64,000 nucleotides of DNA. Origin: Enemella evansiae. Its GTDB lineage: Bacteria > Actinomycetota > Actinomycetes > Propionibacteriales > Propionibacteriaceae. The position numbers and the translations under genes were made by a program. Of this stretch, positions 37,500-46,326 are shown in pieces (positions within the stretch are counted from its first letter, which is position 1; every line of letters starts with the position of its first letter). The notes below the pieces were generated by a model, which ran no database searches, was not told the DNA's origin, and saw only the letters and a list, made by a program, of their open reading frames with translations. The stretch lies in NCBI RefSeq assembly GCF_002250705.1, contig NZ_NMVP01000012.1, positions 186,001 through 250,000 on the forward strand. The letters run 5' to 3'.

Positions 37500-38152
37500 C
37501 AGGTCTCCTGCCGGTAGGCACCGTCCCAGAACATCCACTCGTAGCGCGAGGTGGTGGTGAAGTGCTGCCGCATCCGCTCCAGCTCGACCGGCGAGGCGGT
37601 CGCGCCGACGGTGTCGGTCTCGGTGAGCACCGCGTCGACGATCTGCCGGAATTCCTCGCCGGCATAGAGATCGATCCACGCCTGGTAGAGCGGATCGGGT
37701 GAGCCGGCGGCCACCAGCGCCTCCCCCACCCGGGCATAGATCCAGTAGCAGGGCAGCACGGCGGCGACCGCCTCGGCGTAGGAGCCGGTGTGCACGATCG
37801 CGGTCAGATAGCTGACGTAGGCCTGGGTGGCCGGGCTGGGTGGGCCGAGCCGGGCCGGGTCGACGCCGAGTTCGCCCAGGAGGGATTCGTGCAGCTCGCG
37901 TTCGGCGGCGATGGCGCCGGCGGCGTGTTCGGCGAACATCACGGTGGCCTCCGGCCGCGGCGCCCGCGCCGCGCAGCCGGCGAGCGCTGCGGCGTACCCC
38001 CGCAGATAGAGGGCGTCCTGGACGATGTAGTGCCCGAACGCCTCCCGGGGCAGGCTGCCGTCGCTCAGCCCGGTGAGGAACGGATGGTCGAGGATCGCGG
38101 CATAGATGGTCTCGATGTCGGACCAGAGCACATCACGGGTACGCGTGGTCAT
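37490..38152 (-). CDS. tenA: TenA family aminopyrimidine hydrolase (thiaminase II)
   Basis: A 220-residue TenA protein. FGHYIVQDALYLRGYAAAL and AVLPCYWIYARVGEAL, with the catalytic Cys, and LYAGEEFRQIVDAVL, with the catalytic Glu, are typical. TenA hydrolyses degraded thiamin to the HMP precursor. The ATG at 38152 is chosen from a -10 box seven bases upstream and normal length. It lies downstream of the ECF transporter genes on the same strand but has its own promoter. Confidence 0.92.
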   Translation of the reverse strand: MTTRTRDVLWSDIETIYAAILDHPFLTGLSDGSLPREAFGHYIVQDALYLRGYAAALAGCAARAPRPEATVMFAEHAAGAIAAERELHESLLGELGVDPARLGPPSPATQAYVSYLTAIVHTGSYAEAVAAVLPCYWIYARVGEALVAAGSPDPLYQAWIDLYAGEEFRQIVDAVLTETDTVGATASPVELERMRQHFTTTSRYEWMFWDGAYRQETWPV

Positions 38153-38165
38153 GGGAGCCACGCTA
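38153..38165 (-). promoter_or_regulatory. Leaderless -10 box of tenA
   Basis: TAGCGT (38165-38160, minus strand) ends seven bases before the ATG at 38152. Confidence 0.5.
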
Positions 38166-38180
38166 GGCGGTGGCACCGGA

Positions 38181-38399
38181 TCAGCGCAGACCGGGGGGCA
38201 GCTGCACATCCGCTCTCAACAACTCGATCTGTGCGAGTTCGCCACTGGCTCCGAAAGTGACCGAACCGATCACGTTTCCATCCGAATCACTCAAGCGATA
38301 CTGCTTGGCCTCACGCCCCAGGATGCTTGCATTGAAAGTGATTGCTGCCGTGTTCATGTCGCTGTCATCGTCGACAATCACGGCCAGTGTCTTACGCAT
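38181..38399 (-). CDS. Small hypothetical protein of low GC
   Basis: A 72-residue protein starting MRKTLAVIVDDDSDMNTAAI. The ATG follows AGGGGGAATC, a strong ribosome site. The C-terminal part (GELAQIELLRADVQLPPGL) faintly recalls DUF2283 proteins. Its base composition is visibly poorer in GC than its neighbours, suggesting recent acquisition. It sits between the ECF S-component and tenA genes. The function is unknown. Confidence 0.6.
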   Translation of the reverse strand: MRKTLAVIVDDDSDMNTAAITFNASILGREAKQYRLSDSDGNVIGSVTFGASGELAQIELLRADVQLPPGLR

Positions 38400-38441
38400 G
38401 ATTCCCCCTATTGAGCATCCGGACCGCGACCAAACGGCCAA

Positions 38442-39263
38442 TCAGTTCCGGCCCTCGAACTCACCGACCGCGCCGAAGGCGGCCTTGCGGGAGACCCGGG
38501 CGAAGGCGCGCAGCAGCGGCCGGCCGAAGGCGAGCACCAGCAGCGCCGAGACGATGCCGCGCGGCAGATCCCAACCGAGCGAGGTGACCACCCAGAACCG
38601 GGCGTACCGGACCGCATTGCTGGCCAGATCGTCACCGGGGCGGAAGGTGAGCGCCGATTCGAAGTTCGCGAACGGCCAGAACCACATGTTCATCACGATC
38701 CCGTACGCCAGCCCGGCGACCAGCGCAGCGAGCGCCAGCCAGCCGATCTGCAGTCGGGTCGGTTCGTCGCGGCGGCGGCCCGGCAGCAGCCCGCCGAAGG
38801 CCCCGACCCAGGCGTTGGCGAACATCTGGAACGGCAGCCAGGGCCCGATCCCGCCGGTGATCAACCCGCCGGCGAACATCCCCAACGCGCCCAGCACGAA
38901 ACCGAAACCCGGCCCGAAGGCGTACCCGGCGAGCAGCAGCACGAAGAAGCCCGGTTCCAACCCGGCGGTGCCCGGGCTGATCGCGCGCAGCCCGGCGATC
39001 ACCGCGGTGAGCATGCCGAGCAGGGCGACGACCTTGGCGTCCATGCCGCCCTCGGCGACCTGGGCGAGCACCACCCCGGCCAGCAGCGGCAGGATCAGCA
39101 CGAACAGCCAGGGCGCGTCCTTGGAGTGCGAGATGGCCCGCGCGCCGGTCTGCTCGATCGGTACCACCAGTGGCCAGGTGAACGCCAGCAGGCCGACCAC
39201 CGAGGCGGCGATCAGCACCGCCAGGCTGCGCGGGCCGACCGGGATGATCGAGCGGGGGCTCAT
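38442..39263 (-). CDS. ECF transporter substrate-binding (S) component
   Basis: A 273-residue membrane protein with about six helices (LAVLIAASVVGLLAFTWPLV, FFVLLLAGYAFGPGFGFVLG, IGPWLPFQMFANAWVGAFGG). It has the pattern of ECF S components. Its ATG overlaps the stop of the ATPase gene (ATGA). With the T and A components upstream and a cobalamin riboswitch at the head of the operon, vitamin B12 or a precursor is the best substrate guess. The proximity of tenA keeps a thiamin precursor possible. Confidence 0.85.
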   Translation of the reverse strand: MSPRSIIPVGPRSLAVLIAASVVGLLAFTWPLVVPIEQTGARAISHSKDAPWLFVLILPLLAGVVLAQVAEGGMDAKVVALLGMLTAVIAGLRAISPGTAGLEPGFFVLLLAGYAFGPGFGFVLGALGMFAGGLITGGIGPWLPFQMFANAWVGAFGGLLPGRRRDEPTRLQIGWLALAALVAGLAYGIVMNMWFWPFANFESALTFRPGDDLASNAVRYARFWVVTSLGWDLPRGIVSALLVLAFGRPLLRAFARVSRKAAFGAVGEFEGRN

Positions 39264-40888
39264 GCCAGCGCCCCTTCCAGCTGGCGCACGGTCAGCAGCG
39301 GTACCGGGGCGAGCACCTTGGCGACCTGCGGCGCGAACATCGGCGACCCGGTGACCACGCTCGCGCTCGGCCCGTCGGCGACGACCTCGCCCTCGGCGAG
39401 CACCACCACCCGGTGCGCGAGTTCGGCGGCCAGTTCGACGTCGTGGGTGGACAGCACCACCCCGTGCCCGGCCGCGGTCAGCGCGGCGAGCTGATCGGTG
39501 AGCCGCTGCTTGGCGCCGTAGTCCAGCCCGCGGGTCGGCTCATCGAGCAGCAGCAGCGGCGGCGCACCGGTGAGCACGACCGCCAGCGCGAGGCACATCC
39601 GCTGCCCCTCCGACAGATCCCGGGGATGCCGGTCCCCGGGCACGTCGGGGGCGAGTTCGGCGAGCCGGGCGGCACAGGTTCCGGCGGGTACGCCGAAGTC
39701 GGCGTCTGCGTTGCGGCACTCCTCGGCGACCGATCCGGCATAGAGCAGATCACCCGGATCCTGCGGTACCAGGCCGACGCGGCGGACCAGTTCGGCGGGC
39801 TTGAGCCGGGCCGGATCGGCACCGCCGACGGACAGCTCCCCTGAGGTCCTGGTGACCAGGCCGGCGAGCGCGCCGAGCAGGGTGGATTTGCCGGCTCCGT
39901 TGCGGCCCATCAGCGCCACCACCTCACCGGGGCGCACGCTGAAATCCACCCCGGTGAGCGCCAGGACCGGCCCGGGGTGGCGGACCACCAACCGTTTCGT
40001 CTCGGCCAACCCACGTGCCCCGAGTAGGCCGCCCGCGGCCGTGTCGAGGGGTACCGCTCGATCGCTCAGCTCGCGGCGCAGACCGGCGGCGCGGCGGCGG
40101 GCGTCGCGGACGCTGATCGGCAGCGGATCCCAGTGCAGCAGCCGGCCGAGCCGGACCACCGGCGGCGCCACCGCCGCGGTCCTCATCACCTCGGCCGGCG
40201 GGCCGTCGGCGATCAGGGTGCCACCGGCCAGCTCGACGACCCGGTCGGCGTACTGCACCACCCGTTCCAGTCGGTGCTCGGCCATCAGCACCGTCATCCC
40301 GAGGTCGTGCACCAGCCGCTGGATCGCGGCGAGCACCTCCTCGGCGGCCTGCGGGTCGAGCGCGGAGGTGGGTTCGTCGAGGACCAGCACCTGCGGGTGC
40401 GCGGTCAGCGCGGCACCGATCGCGACCCGCTGCCGCTGCCCGCCGGACAGCGTGGTCAGTGCCCGCTGCCGCAGGTCAGCCAGGCCGAGCAGGTCGAGGG
40501 TCTCCTCGACCCGGATCCGCATCACCGCGGGCGCGACCCCGAGGGATTCCATCGAGTACGCCAGCTCGTCCTCGACGGTGTCGGTGACGAAGGAGGCCAG
40601 CGGGTCCTGGGCGACCATGCCGACCACATCGGCCAGATCCCGGGGCCGCCAGTCGCGGGTGCTGCGGCCGGCGACGGTCACCTCGCCGGTGAGCAGGCCA
40701 CCGGAGAAATGCGGTACCAGGCCGTTGACGGCCCGCAGCAGGGTCGACTTGCCCGACCCGGTACGCCCGATCAGCAGCACCAGCTCGCCCTCGTCGACCG
40801 CCAGGTCGACATCGTGCAGGGGCGGCTCGGCGTACTCCCCCGAGCTGCTGGCCGGATAGCGGACCCCGACCCGGTCGAAGCGGATCAT
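39260..40888 (-). CDS. ECF transporter ATPase, two fused ABC domains
   Basis: A 542-residue protein with two complete ABC domains. The first has Walker A GRTGSGKSTLL, signature LSGGQRQRVAIG and Walker B VLVLDEPTSALD. The second has GRNGAGKSTLL, signature LSEGQRMCLA and LLLLDEPTRGLD. It energises uptake together with the T and S components encoded on either side. The ATG at 40888 overlaps the T-component stop (ATGA). Confidence 0.95.
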   Translation of the reverse strand: MIRFDRVGVRYPASSSGEYAEPPLHDVDLAVDEGELVLLIGRTGSGKSTLLRAVNGLVPHFSGGLLTGEVTVAGRSTRDWRPRDLADVVGMVAQDPLASFVTDTVEDELAYSMESLGVAPAVMRIRVEETLDLLGLADLRQRALTTLSGGQRQRVAIGAALTAHPQVLVLDEPTSALDPQAAEEVLAAIQRLVHDLGMTVLMAEHRLERVVQYADRVVELAGGTLIADGPPAEVMRTAAVAPPVVRLGRLLHWDPLPISVRDARRRAAGLRRELSDRAVPLDTAAGGLLGARGLAETKRLVVRHPGPVLALTGVDFSVRPGEVVALMGRNGAGKSTLLGALAGLVTRTSGELSVGGADPARLKPAELVRRVGLVPQDPGDLLYAGSVAEECRNADADFGVPAGTCAARLAELAPDVPGDRHPRDLSEGQRMCLALAVVLTGAPPLLLLDEPTRGLDYGAKQRLTDQLAALTAAGHGVVLSTHDVELAAELAHRVVVLAEGEVVADGPSASVVTGSPMFAPQVAKVLAPVPLLTVRQLEGALA

Positions 40889-42024
40889 GCGGCGACCTCC
40901 GCGGCGGGTTCGGGCCGCGGGGTGGCGACGGGTTCGGCGGCCACCGGCTGCCGCGGCGAGACGATCGCCGGCAGCAGGGCCACCAGGATCGCCACCAGCG
41001 GCAACGGTTCCAGGGTCGGCAGCGAGAGCGCGCTCGGCTGCTTCAGACCGCCGACGCCGTTCATCGAGCACCAGACGAGTACGCCCGCGGGGATCAGCCC
41101 GCAGGCCGCGACCAGCCACTCCGGCAGCGCCCAGGGATCCGGCCGGTAGCGGCTGCGGACCGCGCGCCGCCGACCCAGGATCAGCGCGCCGACGAGCAGG
41201 CCCATGCCGAGCAGCAGGATCAGCACCGCGCTGATACCGGGCAGGGAGGCCGACAGCATTCCGTAGAGGCCGACGGTCACCCCGGCCAGGCCGGCCAGCG
41301 AGACCGCGCTGGTGGTGATCCGGGCGGTGCGGGAGAGGTGCCGGGTCCGCCCGAAACCGCGGGATTCCATCGCCGCAGCCAGCTCGACGCAGCGGTCCAG
41401 GGCGCCCTCCAGCACCGGCAGCATGGTGGTCCGGAAGATCGAGCGGAGGCGTACCCGCTGACCGCGCAACCGGCGGGCGGCGTGCACCCGACGGGCGTCG
41501 GCGACCAGCTGCGGGGCGAAGGTGAGCGCGACGACGCAGGCCACCTGCACCTCATAGAGCGCGCCGGGCAGCAACCGGAGCAGCCGCAGCGGGGAGGCGA
41601 GCGCGTTGGCGGCGCCGATGCAGATCAGCATCACCCCGAGCTGGCCGCCCTCGTAGAGCGCGCTGAGCACGGCCTCCCAGCTGACCACGCCGCCGATCTT
41701 GATGCCGCGGACCGCATCCGGCAGCGGCAGTTCGGGCAGGGTGACCAGCACATGGCTGCCCTGGCTGTAGGTGCCGAGCACCGACTGCAGCACCACCCGG
41801 ATCGCGATGACCACCAGGGCGACCTTGACGAAGACCGCATAGGACCGCGCCCAGGGTGCATCGGAGCGGCGGGCGGCCACGACGAAGCCGGCGACCGCGG
41901 CGATCAGCAACAGCAGGATCGGGTTCAGCGTCCGGCTGGCCGCGATCGCCAGGCCCGCCGCCCACAGCCACCAGGCGCCCGGGTTGAGGGCGCGCGGGTT
42001 GCGTGGTGAGTCGGCGGGCCGCAT
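40885..42024 (-). CDS. ECF transporter transmembrane (T) component, CbiQ family
   Basis: A 379-residue membrane protein. The coupling-helix motifs HAARRLRGQRVRLRS and LAAAMESRGFGRTRHLSR match the Ala-Arg-Gly signatures of CbiQ/EcfT proteins. The C-terminus has extra hydrophobic segments and a Pro/Ala-rich tail not needed in short EcfT proteins. It is the second gene of the operon, 15 bp after the SCO2322-like gene. Confidence 0.92.
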   Translation of the reverse strand: MRPADSPRNPRALNPGAWWLWAAGLAIAASRTLNPILLLLIAAVAGFVVAARRSDAPWARSYAVFVKVALVVIAIRVVLQSVLGTYSQGSHVLVTLPELPLPDAVRGIKIGGVVSWEAVLSALYEGGQLGVMLICIGAANALASPLRLLRLLPGALYEVQVACVVALTFAPQLVADARRVHAARRLRGQRVRLRSIFRTTMLPVLEGALDRCVELAAAMESRGFGRTRHLSRTARITTSAVSLAGLAGVTVGLYGMLSASLPGISAVLILLLGMGLLVGALILGRRRAVRSRYRPDPWALPEWLVAACGLIPAGVLVWCSMNGVGGLKQPSALSLPTLEPLPLVAILVALLPAIVSPRQPVAAEPVATPRPEPAAEVAA

Positions 42025-42039
42025 CGGAATTGCCCGGGC

Positions 42040-42774
42040 TCAGGCCTGGGTCTTCTTGTTGCGGCGGGTCAGCAGCAGCGCACCGCCGGCGAGCGCGACG
42101 ACGATCACCGCGCCGACCACGATCGGGCCGGTGGCGCTGGTGGGCTGGTTGGTCGCTTGCGGGGATCCGTTGCCGGGTACGAAATCCTGCGATACGCCGA
42201 CCGGGTTCTGGACGGTCAGCGGGAGGGTGGCATCGGCCGGGGTGCTGTTGATCTGCACCGCGCCGCCGCAGCCGTCGGCCGGGTAGCCGTCGATGCCGCA
42301 GGTGAGCTTCTCCTTGCGGACCGGGGCGACCTTGTCGAGCACGGCAGCACCGGTGGCGTCGGATTCGATCAGTACGCAGGTCCCCTGCACCTCACCGTTC
42401 GGCTTGTCGGCGGGGCTGGGGGCGTCCTCGGGGGTGCCCTGGTCGATCACGACGGCGACCCGCTTCTTGCCCTCGGCGGGCTGCACGTCGGCGCAGATCT
42501 GGTTGAAGTCACCGGCCGCCCGGGGGACGCGGGGGGCGTTGCTGGTGGCCTGGGCGAAGCGCCAGCCCTCGACGGTGCCGTCGGCCGGGGTGAGACCGTC
42601 GGCGGCCTTCTGGGCGTATGCCCACTTGCTGCCGTCCCACTGGTAGTAGGCCCAGTAGCGGTAACCGTCCTCGGCAGCGGCCTGCGGCGCCTGGGCGATG
42701 ACCCCGGCGAGGGCGGCGACGGCCACGATGACGGCGAGCAGGGCGCGGCGCGCGTGGGCGATGGTGCGGTTCAT
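42040..42774 (-). CDS. SCO2322-family exported, membrane-anchored protein
   Basis: A 244-residue protein. A signal peptide (ARRALLAVIVAVAALAGVIA) is followed by an aromatic-rich mature start (YRYWAYYQWDGSKWAYAQ) and a four-Cys region (CGIDGYPADGCGG with two earlier Cys). A C-terminal membrane anchor ends in Arg/Lys (LLLTRRNKKTQA). I recall such proteins as the SCO2322 family, encoded with ECF transporters in actinomycetes. A surface substrate-capture role is inferred. The ATG at 42774 follows GGGAGGA and is the first start after the riboswitch. Confidence 0.75.
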   Translation of the reverse strand: MNRTIAHARRALLAVIVAVAALAGVIAQAPQAAAEDGYRYWAYYQWDGSKWAYAQKAADGLTPADGTVEGWRFAQATSNAPRVPRAAGDFNQICADVQPAEGKKRVAVVIDQGTPEDAPSPADKPNGEVQGTCVLIESDATGAAVLDKVAPVRKEKLTCGIDGYPADGCGGAVQINSTPADATLPLTVQNPVGVSQDFVPGNGSPQATNQPTSATGPIVVGAVIVVALAGGALLLTRRNKKTQA

Positions 42775-42789
42775 CAGTCCTCCCGGGAT

Positions 42790-42985
42790 CGGGGCTCGGG
42801 AGGCCGGCCGGGCCGAGATCGCGGCGCCGGTCTGCTCCACCCGTAGACCTCGACGAGTTGGTGCGAGCACCCGCGATCCCAGCATTCCGGCTCGCCCACT
42901 GCGGGTGGGCCCACGGTTGCGGGTCAGCGCCGGATTCGGACCGGCTTCCCTGGCATCACGGGTCTTCAAGTTGTGCTGGGCAGCC
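42790..42985 (-). promoter_or_regulatory. Cobalamin (B12) riboswitch
   Basis: On the minus strand, 42954-42912 reads GCCAGGGAAGCCGGTCCGAA, then TCCGGCGCTGACCCGCAACC and GTG, the hallmark conserved core of cobalamin riboswitches. A GGTCTACGGGTGGAGCAGACC-like B12-box region follows nearer the gene (about 42870-42825), and GTGCTGGGC sequences upstream supply the P1 side. It precedes the SCO2322-ECF operon, so that operon should be turned off by adenosylcobalamin. End points are approximate. Confidence 0.88.
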
Positions 42986-42990
42986 TATCG

Positions 42991-43126
42991 GCTCGCTCTC
43001 GGCGGCTGGAAATCATGCCGACCGATGGGCCGGGTGATCGGCTGGGTGATGGGCTGGGTGCGAGCCACAGAGCGCACACAGCGCGGCCATACAGCGGGCA
43101 CAGTGCGTGCTGGTCCAATCGGCAGC
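42991..43126 (+). other. Upstream region of the ArnT-like gene
   Basis: This stretch holds the divergent promoters of the riboswitch RNA and the membrane-protein gene. It contains short tandem GGGCTGGGTG-like runs (43021-43062). The open frame extends through it, so an earlier start of the membrane protein (for example ATG 43024) cannot be excluded. Confidence 0.4.
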
Positions 43127-44794
43127 ATGGGTTCGCTGGGTACGCGGGGCACGCTGCTCGGGCTGCTCACTGCCACCGCATTGCTCTACCTGTGGGATCT
43201 GGGTGCATCCGGGTACGCCGACCCGCTCTATTCGGCGGCGGTCCAGGCCGGTTCGGAGTCCTGGCCGGCCTTCTTCTTCGGTTCGTTGGACGCCGGAAAC
43301 GCCGTCACCATTGGCAATCCGCCGGTCGCGGTCTGGATCATGGCCTTCTCGGCGCGGATCTTCGGTCTGTCCCCCTGGTCGATGCTGGTCCCGCAGGCGC
43401 TGATGGGGGTCGCCGCGGTGGGTGTGCTGTACGCCACCGTGCGCCGGGTGCTCGTCCGCGGTGGCCGGGACCGGGGTCGGGCGCACTGGGCCGCGCTGGG
43501 TGGTGCGGCGGTGTTCGCGGTGACCCCGGTGAGCGTGGCAGCGTTCCGGTGGAACGGTCCGGAGGCGCTGCTGGTGCTGTTGCTGGTGCTGGCCGGGTAT
43601 TGCACGGTGCGGGCGGTGGAGCTCGGGTCGAGGCAGTGGCTGGTCGGGGCCGGCGTGCTGATCGGCTTCGGCTTTCTGACCGGGCTGCTGCCGGCGCTGA
43701 CCGTGCTGCCCGCGGTCAGCGTCGCCTATGTGGTCGGCGCACCGGTGGGGTGGCGGCGCACGCTGCGGGATCTGCTGGCGGCCGGTGCGGCGGTGCTGAT
43801 CTCGGCCGGCTGGTATGTGGCGGTAGTCGAGCTCGTCCCGGCGCGGTGGCGACCCTTCGTCGGTGGCTCGCCGGACGGTTCGCTGCTCGGATTGCTCGGG
43901 TCGCCCCGTGCGACCGGGGGCGTGGTCGAGGGCACGGCCGAGAGCTGGACCGGTGCGCTGGTCGCCTGGTTGCTGCCGGCCGCGGTGATCCTCACGGTCT
44001 TTGCGCTGGGGTGGACACGCTCGGCGATCCAGCGGGCCGGTCTGGTGCTGTTCGGCGGCTGGTTGCTGGTCGCCGGAGTGGCGGGCCAGCCGGCCGTGCT
44101 GGCCCCGGCGATCGGTGGGGCGGTCGGCCTCGGCGTGGCGATCCTGTGGTCCGCTCGGGGTTCGCTGCCGGCCCGGATCGGGCTGAGTGCGGCGGTCGGT
44201 GCGACCGCGGTCTGGGCGGTGGTGCTGAGCAGCCGGACCGCCGGGGCGTACCCGGTGCTCGGCTGGGTCGCCGGCATCCTGGGTGGACTGGCGGCACTGA
44301 CGCTGCTGGTCGGTGACCGGCTGGCCAAGGTGTCGGCGGTGGCCGTGCTGGTCGGTGCGGCGCTCGCCGGATTGGCGGGACCGGCAGCGTACTCCCTCGT
44401 CACCGCGGCCATTCCGCGTGCTGGTGGCGGCGCGGTGGCCGGGGCCGCGATCGGCGGGAACGAACTGGACCTGGCGCTGCTCGACGGCGCGCCCCGCTAC
44501 GACTGGGTGGCGGCGACGGTCGGTGCCCGGAGCGCCGCTCGCCTGCAGTTGGGCAGCGGCTATCCGGTGCTGGCGGTCGGTGGACTCGACGGTTCCGATC
44601 CGACGCCGACGCTGGCCGAGTTCGAGGAGATGGTGCGGCAGGGGCGGATCCACTATTTCGTCACCGGTTCTGGTGACCAGGTGCCGGACGCCTCCGGTCC
44701 CGCGCTCGAGATCCAGACCTGGGTGAGCGCCAACTTCCCCGCGCAGACCATCGGCGGCAGCACCGTCCATGACCTGGCCGACGCCGGTCAGTGA
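43127..44794 (+). CDS. ArnT/YkcB-like membrane glycosyltransferase family protein, possibly degenerate
   Basis: About 555 residues with ten or more membrane helices. The first loop (SGYADPLYSAAVQAGSESWP) and the C-terminal soluble part (YDWVAATVGARSAARLQLGS, GRIHYFVTGSGDQVPD) resemble actinobacterial YkcA/YkcB-type mannosyltransferases. In those proteins a DKPP motif is usual; here the corresponding loop reads GNPP. The protein is also shorter than usual (~700). It may be catalytically altered. The substrate is unknown. Confidence 0.7.
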   Translation: MGSLGTRGTLLGLLTATALLYLWDLGASGYADPLYSAAVQAGSESWPAFFFGSLDAGNAVTIGNPPVAVWIMAFSARIFGLSPWSMLVPQALMGVAAVGVLYATVRRVLVRGGRDRGRAHWAALGGAAVFAVTPVSVAAFRWNGPEALLVLLLVLAGYCTVRAVELGSRQWLVGAGVLIGFGFLTGLLPALTVLPAVSVAYVVGAPVGWRRTLRDLLAAGAAVLISAGWYVAVVELVPARWRPFVGGSPDGSLLGLLGSPRATGGVVEGTAESWTGALVAWLLPAAVILTVFALGWTRSAIQRAGLVLFGGWLLVAGVAGQPAVLAPAIGGAVGLGVAILWSARGSLPARIGLSAAVGATAVWAVVLSSRTAGAYPVLGWVAGILGGLAALTLLVGDRLAKVSAVAVLVGAALAGLAGPAAYSLVTAAIPRAGGGAVAGAAIGGNELDLALLDGAPRYDWVAATVGARSAARLQLGSGYPVLAVGGLDGSDPTPTLAEFEEMVRQGRIHYFVTGSGDQVPDASGPALEIQTWVSANFPAQTIGGSTVHDLADAGQ

Positions 44795-46161
44795 TCGTTG
44801 TCGCCGAGGGGCCGTTGTCGGATGCGGTGGCGGAGATGGCGCCTTGGTCTCCGGTTACGGTCCAATCCTCGTGGTGGCAGGAATTCCGGGAGTCGGTCTT
44901 CGGGGTTGATTCGTGCTTCCCAGCGGTTGTCGTTGTGCAGCTGCTGGCGGGTGGGCTCGACGAGGGCGTGGTGGTGGGGGCAGAGCAGGACGCCGTTGTC
45001 GAGGGACGTGGGGCCGTCGCACCACCACGGTCGGATGTGGTGCGCGGCGCACCGGCGGGTCGGTTGGTCACAGCCGGGGAAGACGCAGCCCCGATCCCGC
45101 GCCACCAGCGCCGCCCGGATCGCCCCTTCGAAGAACCGATGGCTCCGGCCGACATCCAGCGGAACACCGAAACCGTCGAGCACCATGGGAATGATCTCCG
45201 CGTCGCAGGCCAGCAGCCGGAGTTGCTGGGCCGACAGCGGTCCGGCCGGAGTATCGACACACCCGATCCCGCGGCGCAGGGTGTCGAGGGTGACGGTCAC
45301 GTTGACTCGGGCACGGTCGTTGCCGCGGGCGGGTGCGCGGTTGGCATCGGCGTAGGTCTGGACGAGTTCCATGAGCGCGTCGGCGCGGCGCATCGCCCGC
45401 GACGGCCGCCCACCGCACAACCCACAGGAGGGTCCGGGACACACGGACCCACACGGCGGCGGATCGTCGGTCTGGTTCTTCTCCAGCACTGCATCCAGCA
45501 GGGCGAGGAGCTTGTCCCCCTCGACAGCGGGGACGCGGCCTTTGATGATGGTGGAGCCCGTCCCGTCGGGATAGAGGTGGAGTTCTCGGTTGCGGCGGGC
45601 GGCGGCTTCCTGCTGCTCCAACCGCCGCTCCAACAATGCATCCGCGTGGTCGGGGTCGACCACCTCGACCAACCGGACACCGAGCACCCGCAGCTCCGAC
45701 GGCCCGAACCGCTGGGCCTGATCCACCATCGTCTGCTGCGCGGCAGTCTGTTGGCCGGGTGCAAGATCGGGTGGGAGGTGTTTCAGGGCGGTGAGGATCG
45801 CGGTCGTCTGCCGCGGCGACACCCGGGCCTGGGCGAGGCCTTCCCACACCAGCGGTGCGTTCACGATGCGGATCGCTTCCCGCAGCGCCCCGGACGCCTC
45901 CGGTCCGGAGTAGGCGTGGCGTTCCCGCATCCAGGTCGTGGTGCACACCCCATGCACATGCTTCGACGCATCAGCCTGGTCGATCCCGGCGAGGGTGCGG
46001 GTGGTGTGGGCGTGCAGGCGGGCGGTGATCTGTTCGTTGAGCTCGCCCAGGTGGAGGCGGTGTTCGTCGCTGAGGAGCCGGTCGTCCATCGCAACCAGCT
46101 GGCGCAGCAGATCATCGACCGCGGTCGCGGTCTCGATGATGGCTGCTGCACTGCTGTCCAT
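44788..46161 (-). CDS. DUF222/HNH endonuclease-domain protein (13E12 type)
   Basis: A 457-residue protein. The DUF222 domain (about 10-300) is followed by an HNH motif (about 365-415) with CVFPGCDQPTRRCAAHHIRP, then WWCDGPTSLDNGVLLCPHHH. Two CXXC pairs could bind a metal. These multicopy actinomycete genes often carry mobile 13E12-type elements; their natural function is uncertain. The 3' end overlaps the convergent membrane-protein gene by 7 bp. Its C-terminus is a His/Arg-rich tail. Confidence 0.9.
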   Translation of the reverse strand: MDSSAAAIIETATAVDDLLRQLVAMDDRLLSDEHRLHLGELNEQITARLHAHTTRTLAGIDQADASKHVHGVCTTTWMRERHAYSGPEASGALREAIRIVNAPLVWEGLAQARVSPRQTTAILTALKHLPPDLAPGQQTAAQQTMVDQAQRFGPSELRVLGVRLVEVVDPDHADALLERRLEQQEAAARRNRELHLYPDGTGSTIIKGRVPAVEGDKLLALLDAVLEKNQTDDPPPCGSVCPGPSCGLCGGRPSRAMRRADALMELVQTYADANRAPARGNDRARVNVTVTLDTLRRGIGCVDTPAGPLSAQQLRLLACDAEIIPMVLDGFGVPLDVGRSHRFFEGAIRAALVARDRGCVFPGCDQPTRRCAAHHIRPWWCDGPTSLDNGVLLCPHHHALVEPTRQQLHNDNRWEARINPEDRLPEFLPPRGLDRNRRPRRHLRHRIRQRPLGDNDH

Positions 46162-46255
46162 ACCCTGTAGTCAATCGAGGGGGTCTGACAGTGCTGGCCC
46201 GGATTCGCCGTTCTGGAGAGGAATCTGGGAATCTGTGGATAACTTTCTTTGGGGG

Positions 46256-46317
46256 GTTCATCTCGACACGCGCGGCATTGCTCCGCTGCGCTCCGCATGC
46301 CGCGCTACTCGATGAAC
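46256..46317. repeat. Family A repeat, long variant
   Basis: The outer ends GTTCATC and GATGAAC are kept, but the inner stem is replaced by GCGCGGCAT/ATGCCGCGC around a longer loop. This suggests compensatory variation of a conserved hairpin. Confidence 0.7.
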
Positions 46318-46326
46318 GGGGGGCTT

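Noticed and set aside
38153..38180. TPP riboswitch before tenA
   Set aside because: Only 28 bp separate tenA from the upstream gene, too short for the aptamer, and no THI-box sequence is seen.
44788..46161. Active mobile element based on the DUF222/HNH gene
   Set aside because: No terminal repeats, transposase or integrase adjoin it; these genes are common resident paralogues.
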